Origin: a virus
Direction: 5' to 3' (one strand)
Virus record (IMG/VR): IMGVR_UViG_3300025128_000261
Location: 1 to 26,945 of that record
Length of the DNA: 26,945 bases
Below are positions 21,870-26,945 of this stretch, in pieces. The position numbers were made by a program, and so were the translations under genes. How positions within the stretch are numbered: position 1 is the first letter of the stretch; each line of letters begins with the position of its first letter. The notes beneath the pieces are model-generated. The model searched no databases. It was given only the letters and a program-made list of their open reading frames with translations, and had not been told where the DNA came from.

Positions 21870-22129
21870 TGCCATATACAAAATCACCTAGACCCTACAA
21901 GAAAGAATATAAGAAACAGAAAGAACGTGGGGAACACCCCGATAGAATGGAACGACAACGTGCCAGACGTGCCTACGATAAAAAAGGCATTAACCGCAGA
22001 GGTAAAGATGTTTCACACAACAAAGCCCTAGCCAAGGGTGGGTCAAACAAAGATGGTACAAAATTAGAAAGCCCTTCAAAGAACCGCGCAAGAAATGGAC
22101 AGAAGGATAAGAAGAAGGTTAAAAAATGA
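21869..22129 (+). CDS. Small basic HNH-like protein
   Basis: An 86-aa protein, extremely basic. Its C-terminal half (GKDVSHNKALAKGGSNKDG, then SPSKNRARNG) follows the spacing of minimal phage HNH nucleases (D-x-x-H, an Asn-rich middle, then an Asn-Arg end), though the first motif reads DVSH rather than the usual VDH. It could be an active nicking enzyme or a degenerate DNA-binding relative. ATG 21869 overlaps the nuclease stop (TGATG). Confidence 0.55.
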   Translation: MPYTKSPRPYKKEYKKQKERGEHPDRMERQRARRAYDKKGINRRGKDVSHNKALAKGGSNKDGTKLESPSKNRARNGQKDKKKVKK

Positions 22130-22416
22130 AAAAGAAAGATCCGCTCAAAGGCACAGGTAAAAAACCAAAAGGATCAGGGCGTAGGTTGTATACGGACGAG
22201 AACCCAAAAGATACCGTTCCTATTAAATTTGCTACTGTGGCAGATGCTAGGGCTACTGCTAATAAAGTTAAAAAAATTAATAAACCTTTTGCTAGAAAGA
22301 TACAGATACTCACTGTAGTAGAACAAAGAGCTAAAGTGGCAGGTAAAACAGAACAAGCCGCGATAGCTAGAAAAGCAAAAGAACAAATAAGAGCGAAACA
22401 CAAAAAGAAAAAATAA
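22126..22416 (+). CDS. Small basic protein of unknown function
   Basis: A 96-aa, Lys/Ala-rich protein. It opens KKKDPLKGTGKKPKGSGRRL, then a more structured VPIKFATVADARATANKVKK, and closes with helical Lys-rich sequence. I have the impression this block recurs in many phages, but I know no function. The high charge suggests DNA or RNA binding. ATG 22126 overlaps the preceding stop. Confidence 0.7.
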   Translation: MKKKDPLKGTGKKPKGSGRRLYTDENPKDTVPIKFATVADARATANKVKKINKPFARKIQILTVVEQRAKVAGKTEQAAIARKAKEQIRAKHKKKK

Positions 22417-22434
22417 ATAACTTGGGAGAGTTAA

Positions 22435-23970
22435 ATGGAAATTGTAAACGATAAGGCGTTGTTGCTACGTCTACGTGACCCTAGTAAAGTAACGAGTGTC
22501 ATACCTAAAAGCAAAGATGTTGGAGACAATAAGGTTGTTGTACATTGGGGATTGCAAGAAGCAGTGAGCCTCAATGCTTTGGATATAAAAGCACCATCAC
22601 CTATAGAGAAACTGTATCAGTGGACAGGCAAACACAAACCGTTTAAGCATCAGATAACAACAGCGTCTTTCTTTACGTTAAACAAGAAGGCGTTTTGTTT
22701 TAACGAGCAAGGCACAGGCAAGACAGCGAGTGCTATATGGGCATCAGATTATTTACTTAAACAAGGTATTATTAAAAGGGTGTTAGTTATATGTCCTCTC
22801 TCGATCATGGATAGTGCATGGCGTGATGACTTGTTTACCTTTGCTACACACAGAACGGTATCTGTAGCGCACGGTGCATCGCAGAAACGCAAGAAGATAA
22901 TCAACGAAGGTTCTGAATACGTTGTTATAAACTACGATGGGGTTGCCATAGTTTTAGACGAACTACGGAGAGGTGGGTTTGACCTTATTATTGTGGACGA
23001 AGCAACACATTATAAGAACGCACGGACAACACGGTGGAAGACACTTAAGCAACTAGTAAGCGAAGATACGTGGTTATGGATGATGACAGGGACTCCTGCC
23101 GCGCAAAATCCTACAGATGCTTACGGGCTTGCAAAGCTTGTAAACCCTAACGGAGTGCCGAGGTTCTTTGGGTCTTTCAAAGATCAGCTTATGATTAAGG
23201 TTTCACAGTTTACTTGGAAAGTAAGAGAGAGTGCTACAGATACAGTGTTTAGAGCATTGCAACCTGCGATACGGTTTACAAAAGAAGAGTGTCTTGATCT
23301 ACCCGAAATGATATTTACCAAACGTGCTGTAGAACTGACAGCACAACAAAAGAAATACTACAAACAACTCAAAGACAAGATGGTTATGGATATAACAGGC
23401 GAGCAAGTTACCGCCATGAATGCAGCTGTAAGCCTTAACAAGTTACTACAAATATCCGCAGGAGCTGTATATACAGACGATGGTGAAGTATTAGAGTTTG
23501 ACATTAGACACCGATACAAAGTTTTGCGAGAGGTCATTGATGAGTCAAGCCAGAAGGTGTTAATATTTGTACCCTTCAAACATGTAATTGACATATTAAC
23601 AGATAAATTAAGGAGTGAGGGTATAACAACTGAGGTTATACGTGGAGATGTACCTGCCCACAGAAGGACAGATATATTTAAAGCTTTTCAAGAATCCGTA
23701 GACCCGAAAATCCTAGTGATACAACCACAAGCCGCAGCGCACGGTGTCACGTTAACAGCCGCTAACACAGTGGTGTGGTGGGGGCCTACGAGTTCACTAG
23801 AAACTTACGACCAAGCAAATGCCAGAGTACATAGATCAGGACAGAAGCACAAATCTACTGTAGTGCAACTACAAGGGTCTGCTGCAGAAAAGCACGTTTA
23901 TACCTTATTAGACAAAAGAATAAACGTTCACACAAAACTTACAGATTTATACAAAGAAATACTTGACTAA
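22435..23970 (+). CDS. SNF2-family DNA helicase/translocase
   Basis: A 511-aa superfamily 2 ATPase. FKHQ (70-73) forms a Q-like motif; motif I is NEQGTGKT (90-97), motif II DEAT (188-191) and motif III TGTPAAQNP (218-226). The C-terminal RecA-like domain ends with motif VI in NARVHRSGQ, the SNF2 hallmark with arginine fingers. Such phage enzymes are thought to act in replication initiation or fork remodelling. GGGAGAG upstream fixes ATG 22435. Its stop codon TAA lies just after the -35 box of the next promoter. Confidence 0.93.
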   Translation: MEIVNDKALLLRLRDPSKVTSVIPKSKDVGDNKVVVHWGLQEAVSLNALDIKAPSPIEKLYQWTGKHKPFKHQITTASFFTLNKKAFCFNEQGTGKTASAIWASDYLLKQGIIKRVLVICPLSIMDSAWRDDLFTFATHRTVSVAHGASQKRKKIINEGSEYVVINYDGVAIVLDELRRGGFDLIIVDEATHYKNARTTRWKTLKQLVSEDTWLWMMTGTPAAQNPTDAYGLAKLVNPNGVPRFFGSFKDQLMIKVSQFTWKVRESATDTVFRALQPAIRFTKEECLDLPEMIFTKRAVELTAQQKKYYKQLKDKMVMDITGEQVTAMNAAVSLNKLLQISAGAVYTDDGEVLEFDIRHRYKVLREVIDESSQKVLIFVPFKHVIDILTDKLRSEGITTEVIRGDVPAHRRTDIFKAFQESVDPKILVIQPQAAAHGVTLTAANTVVWWGPTSSLETYDQANARVHRSGQKHKSTVVQLQGSAAEKHVYTLLDKRINVHTKLTDLYKEILD

Positions 23971-23998
23971 CGTATCATTAGTAACTATATGTTATATT
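23963..23998 (+). promoter_or_regulatory. Possible internal promoter before the SSB gene group
   Basis: TTGACT (23963-23968) is a good -35 box and overlaps the end of the SNF2 gene. At 17 bases the -10 would be the weak TATATG (23986-23991); alternatively TGT-TATATT (23990-23998) is an extended -10 that needs little -35. The gap of 50 bases and a fresh ribosome binding site (AGAGGAG) support a new transcription unit here. Confidence 0.45.
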
Positions 23999-24020
23999 CT
24001 GATAGTTAGAGGAGAGAGTT

Positions 24021-24413
24021 ATGGAAGATATAACGCCAGATAAGCTAGCAAAAGCTTACATTAAAATAAGAGCAGAACGATCTGCGTTATCAGCGCAGTT
24101 TAAAGAAACAGACGGGGAGCTTTCAAGGAAGCTTGATCGTTTGAAACAGGCAATGCTTGAACATTGTGAAAGACACAAAGTTGAAAGCGTAAGAACTTCT
24201 GAGGGACTATTCTTTCGGTCTAAAAGAACAAAGTATTGGACAGGCGATTGGGATGCTATGCACAACTTTATTAAAGAGCATAACGTACCAGAGCTTCTTG
24301 ATAAACGTCTTAACCAAACCAACATAAGAGAGTTCCTAGAAGAAAACCCAACTTTAGTTCCTGATGCTTTGAATACTGAAACGGAACTAGTAATTTCTGT
24401 GAGGAAAAAATGA
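24021..24413 (+). CDS. Gp157-like phage protein (tentative)
   Basis: A 130-aa protein with an N-terminal charged coiled-coil helix (~7-50, DKLAKAYIKIRAERSALS) and a C-terminal alpha-beta part (SVRTSEGLFFRSKRTKYW, then IKEHNVPELLDKRLNQ and a final ELVISVRKK strand). That two-part layout resembles siphovirus Gp157 proteins, but I cannot confirm membership. It is coupled to the HTH gene (ATGA) and lies just upstream of ssb, where such proteins often occur. Confidence 0.55.
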   Translation: MEDITPDKLAKAYIKIRAERSALSAQFKETDGELSRKLDRLKQAMLEHCERHKVESVRTSEGLFFRSKRTKYWTGDWDAMHNFIKEHNVPELLDKRLNQTNIREFLEENPTLVPDALNTETELVISVRKK

Positions 24414-24655
24414 ACGAACCTTTTGTACCTATAGAAGATGTGGCTAAACACTTTAGTGTGTCCATATCAACTGTACGCGCTTGGGTGCGTCAAGAGCATA
24501 TTCCTAAAGATACCTACGTTAAAATAGGTAATACTTATAGGTTTCGTGTTGGAGATGTAGCCGACGCACTAACCACTGCCGAAAAAAATAATGGCAACAG
24601 TGGTGTAAAAACTAACGACGATCTAGACTTTGTTGATCTAGACGAAGATATATAA
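24410..24655 (+). CDS. Helix-turn-helix DNA-binding protein with acidic tail
   Basis: An 81-aa protein. Residues ~4-55 follow the MerR/excisionase-type HTH pattern: VPIEDVAKHFSVSISTVRAW, a short wing VKIGNTYRF, then VGDVADAL. The last ~14 residues are strongly acidic. It could be an excisionase-like architectural protein or a regulator. As the only clear short DNA-binding regulator here, it is one candidate for recognising the palindromic elements, which is pure speculation. Confidence 0.75.
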   Translation: MNEPFVPIEDVAKHFSVSISTVRAWVRQEHIPKDTYVKIGNTYRFRVGDVADALTTAEKNNGNSGVKTNDDLDFVDLDEDI

Positions 24656-24676
24656 ATAGGAAGTGGAGAAGCGAAT

Positions 24677-25351
24677 ATGGAAACATATATAATAAAAAAT
24701 GTAGAGGCTCTTTGGCCTAAAATTAATACTACCTATCACTTTGATAGTAAGGCAAACAAGTCTATGCCCTGCGGTGCATTGGACGATGGTGCAGAATATT
24801 CTATACAATTTCGTATGGATGACGCTACTGCAAAGGCTTTATACATAGAAATGTCTAAGTCTTACCAAGCAAACAAAAAAGATAAGTGGGCAAACAAATT
24901 AGAGCGTCCATTTGTTAAAGACGACGAAGGTATGTTTACCCACAAGGCTAACTTGAAGGGTGCATATAGCAACAACAAAACAACCAAGCCTTTACAGGTT
25001 GATGCACAGGGTACGAAGTTACCAGATGACTTTTTACTTACGACAGGTAGTACTGTGAATGTTGCTGTTACATTTAATCCTTATGACTTTGGTGGTAAGC
25101 AGAACGTAAACTTACGTCTGAAAGCCGTGCAGGTTGTTAAGTACGTACCTATGGAAGACAGAAATCCTTTTGAGGTGGTTGATGGTTTTACCATAGAAGA
25201 TGACCCAAACCCTTTTAAACAAGAAGCAACTCCTGCTCCTGTAGAAGAGGAGGAAGTTGTCGAAGAACCTAAGAAAGTTGTTAAGAAGTCAGCCCCACCC
25301 GCTACTTCTAATGATGATGACTTGAGTGCAATAATTGATGATTGGGACTAA
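24677..25351 (+). CDS. ssb: Single-stranded DNA-binding protein (T7 gp2.5/Enc34-like)
   Basis: A 224-aa protein. Residues ~1-165 match the single OB-fold arrangement of phage single-strand binding proteins (VEALWPKINTTYHFDSK, later VNVAVTFNPYDFGGKQNVNL). A flexible Glu/Pro/Lys-rich linker follows to ~205, and the protein ends in an acidic DDDLSAIIDDWD tail, the usual docking site for polymerase and helicase. It coats unwound DNA at the fork. GGAG eight bases upstream supports ATG 24677. The stop lies in a short palindrome, CTAATCATTAG (25348-25358), immediately before the predicted RNA element. Confidence 0.85.
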   Translation: METYIIKNVEALWPKINTTYHFDSKANKSMPCGALDDGAEYSIQFRMDDATAKALYIEMSKSYQANKKDKWANKLERPFVKDDEGMFTHKANLKGAYSNNKTTKPLQVDAQGTKLPDDFLLTTGSTVNVAVTFNPYDFGGKQNVNLRLKAVQVVKYVPMEDRNPFEVVDGFTIEDDPNPFKQEATPAPVEEEEVVEEPKKVVKKSAPPATSNDDDLSAIIDDWD

Positions 25352-25358
25352 TCATTAG

Positions 25359-25444
25359 CACTCCGCCACGACTAGGTATTTACCGAAAGAATAATGTGTC
25401 GTATTCTGTCGTGGCGTCTTCGGCACTCATGATGGGTGGAGATT
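25359..25444 (+). ncRNA. Predicted cis-regulatory RNA (three-way junction) upstream of the primase gene
   Basis: In the 93-base gap a 9-bp perfect helix P1 (CGCCACGAC 25364-25372 with GTCGTGGCG 25408-25416) encloses two hairpins: GGTA/TACC (25375-25384) and AGAATA/TATTCT (25388-25393 with 25402-25407, 8-base loop), the second stacked directly on P1. CTCCGCC (25361-25367), which includes the start of P1, can instead pair over seven bases with GGTGGAG (25435-25441), the primase ribosome binding site. The two folds exclude each other, as in translation-controlling riboswitches. I do not recognise a known class; the folding is by eye. Confidence 0.5.
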
Positions 25445-26945
25445 ATGGAAACAAAAACATTTTTAGAAAATGTACTAGGGAGTGACGGATACTACAGCGT
25501 TCTAGCTTTTAATAATGAACGAAGAATACAAAAATTTTATGACTCTATTGATGCAGTTATACACGCCGCAAACAACCTAGATACACAAAAACTTAATACC
25601 TTTTACGGACTAGCCACGTTTAAAGATGGTAACAGTCGTAAAAGTGAAAACGTACAACATCTTAAGTCATTCTTTTTGGACTTAGATTGTGGAGAGGGCA
25701 AGGACTACCCAAACCAAACAGAAGCTATTAACGCTCTGCGCGGATTCGTTAAGACGTTATCCTTACCTAAACCTGTTATGGTGAGTTCTGGGTATGGGGT
25801 ACACGTCTATTGGATATTAGAGGATACCGTACATCCTGACGAGTGGACTCCTGTAGCACTGCAACTAAAGAAGATGTGTGTAGAACATGGGTTGAAGGCT
25901 GATCCTGCGGTTACGGCTGATACAGCTAGAGTATTACGTGTGCCAGGGACCCACAATCATAAGGGTGACACACCTAAACAAGTTAAGGTACTAGGCGTTG
26001 AAGAACCCAGGCTTGTAAACTTGGAAAGTTTTACAACGTTATTAGGTGGGGGTGTCATGCCTGTGCCTGTAAAGGTTGACTCTGCTGAGAGCGCATTGAG
26101 AGAAGCACTGAGAGAGAACTCGGACTTTTCATTTAAGAACATACTTAAGAAGTCTATCAAGGGTACAGGATGCGCTCAGATAAAAAACATGATACAGAAC
26201 AAAGAAAACATTAGCGAACCTCTATGGAGAGCAGGGCTATCTATAGCAAAATTTTGTTCAGACAAAGACAAAGCTGTGGACCTCATATCGGTAGGACATG
26301 AAGGATACAGTAAGGAGTTAACACAAGAGAAGGTAGACTTAATAAAAGGACCCTATCTTTGCTCTAGTTTTTATGAGCATAACCCCGATCTTTGCGCAGA
26401 CTGCCCTAACTTTGGTAACATAAAATCACCGATAACATTGGGCAGAGAAGTAAAGAAAGCTCCTACTGATCCAGAAAGACCACAGTACCCAGAACCATAT
26501 TTTAGAGGTGCAAACGGTGGGGTGTATGTAAGATTTACTAACGCAGATGGTGATCCAGAGGACAAACTTATATATCATAACGACTTATATGTTGTTAAAC
26601 GTATACATGATGTAGAACTTGGTGAAGCTATTGTGATGCGTTTGCACCTGCCAAAAGATGGGGTGAGAGAGTTTACAATACCGTTAACTTCTGTAACATC
26701 GAAAGAAGAATTAAGAAAACAACTATCTATGCAAGGTATAGCAGTAACAAGGATGGACGAGCTAATGCAATACACAACAACGTGGGTAAACCAACTACAA
26801 CTAACAGACAAAGCAGATGAAGCACGAAGGCAGTTTGGTTGGACAGATGATAACCTTGAAGGATTTATTCTTGGTAACGAAGAAATACGCAAAGATAGCA
26901 TAGAGTTTAACCCACCATCTACACCAACGGCAGGGTTGTTTCCCA
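25445..26945 (+). CDS. Archaeo-eukaryotic-type primase, probably primase-helicase (3' end beyond window)
   Basis: An open frame of 500 codons with no stop before the window end. The N-terminal domain has the prim-pol motifs: FFLDLD (Asp79, Asp81), SSGYGVHVYW (114-123, His120) and a third region with Asp159 and RVLRVPGTHNHKG (162-174), as in phage D5-like and RepB-type primases. Next comes a Cys-rich block (Cys243, Cys306, Cys317, Cys320 in CADCP) likely to bind zinc, then an uncharacterised domain. Such proteins usually continue into a helicase, here beyond the edge. It would prime synthesis for the PolA encoded upstream. GGTGGAG just before ATG 25445 is the ribosome binding site. Confidence 0.88.
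   Translation, partial: METKTFLENVLGSDGYYSVLAFNNERRIQKFYDSIDAVIHAANNLDTQKLNTFYGLATFKDGNSRKSENVQHLKSFFLDLDCGEGKDYPNQTEAINALRGFVKTLSLPKPVMVSSGYGVHVYWILEDTVHPDEWTPVALQLKKMCVEHGLKADPAVTADTARVLRVPGTHNHKGDTPKQVKVLGVEEPRLVNLESFTTLLGGGVMPVPVKVDSAESALREALRENSDFSFKNILKKSIKGTGCAQIKNMIQNKENISEPLWRAGLSIAKFCSDKDKAVDLISVGHEGYSKELTQEKVDLIKGPYLCSSFYEHNPDLCADCPNFGNIKSPITLGREVKKAPTDPERPQYPEPYFRGANGGVYVRFTNADGDPEDKLIYHNDLYVVKRIHDVELGEAIVMRLHLPKDGVREFTIPLTSVTSKEELRKQLSMQGIAVTRMDELMQYTTTWVNQLQLTDKADEARRQFGWTDDNLEGFILGNEEIRKDSIEFNPPSTPTAGLFP

Noticed and set aside
23965-23985. Ninth palindromic element (GACTAAC...ATTAGTAAC)
   Set aside because: The half sites are in the opposite order (GACTAA first) with a different spacing and imperfect arms, so it is not the same element.
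25364-25416. Hammerhead ribozyme (three helices, GAAA after the second helix position, GTC before the closing strand)
   Set aside because: The essential CUGANGA core is missing (the sequence there is CTAGG) and the GTC is fully paired in P1, so no cleavage site is exposed.

Overview
This window is part of the genome of a double-stranded DNA tailed phage (Caudoviricetes). Gene content points to a marine, probably uncultured phage: a very large portal with a long coiled-coil tail, a phage GroES-type co-chaperonin inside the capsid cluster, a stand-alone family A DNA polymerase with leucine at the '762' position, and a SNF2-like helicase. The marine assignment is inference. I see no integrase, repressor, lysis gene or tail gene here.

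Layout. Positions 1-8377 are a leftward (- strand) packaging and head operon. In transcription order it encodes a putative small terminase, large terminase, portal, a 65-aa protein, GroES-like co-chaperonin, scaffold, a 149-aa unknown, a putative decoration protein, major capsid protein, a terminator, and the first codons of one more gene at the left edge. A good sigma70-type promoter at 8406-8435 (-) drives it and shows that the first gene starts at 8377. Positions 8408-8719 are a divergent control region. Everything to the right is rightward (+ strand).

Positions 8720-9409 hold one unknown gene with its own promoter and a textbook terminator. Positions 9453-10087 are about 640 bases without a gene, packed with repeats (37-base repeats each carrying a DnaA-box-like TTATACACA, at least six AATGTTTCA copies, a TA run, a 10-base tandem repeat). 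They end in a near-consensus promoter and are my candidate replication origin and control region. Positions 10088-18702 are a long chain of small, mostly unknown genes. It includes a module of a DUF3150-like protein, a MoxR-type AAA+ ATPase and a VWA protein with an HExxH metallopeptidase domain, then a VRR-NUC nuclease and a DUF6378-like protein. Positions 18702-26945 are the replication module: PolA, zinc-ribbon protein, Cas4/RecB-like nuclease, HNH-like protein, SNF2 helicase, Gp157-like protein, HTH protein, single-strand DNA-binding protein, and the first 500 residues of an archaeo-eukaryotic-type primase, cut by the window edge.

Genes are tightly packed, with many ATGA/TAATG overlaps that suggest translational coupling. 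Five genes absent from a simple ORF list are added: three short ones (10700-10870, 13217-13306, 15941-16102) and the two edge-truncated ones (1-20 and 25445-26945).

The most unusual signals are: (1) a 17-base palindrome, GTTAGTC-NNN-GACTAAC, in eight copies between 8.6 and 17.3 kb. The six intergenic copies carry stop codons in all frames, and the two copies inside genes have exactly the TGA to CGA change needed to be read through; (2) a predicted three-way-junction RNA between ssb and the primase gene whose 5' strand could alternatively pair with the primase ribosome binding site, a riboswitch-like layout; (3) the repeat-rich putative origin; (4) the MoxR/VWA-metallopeptidase module.
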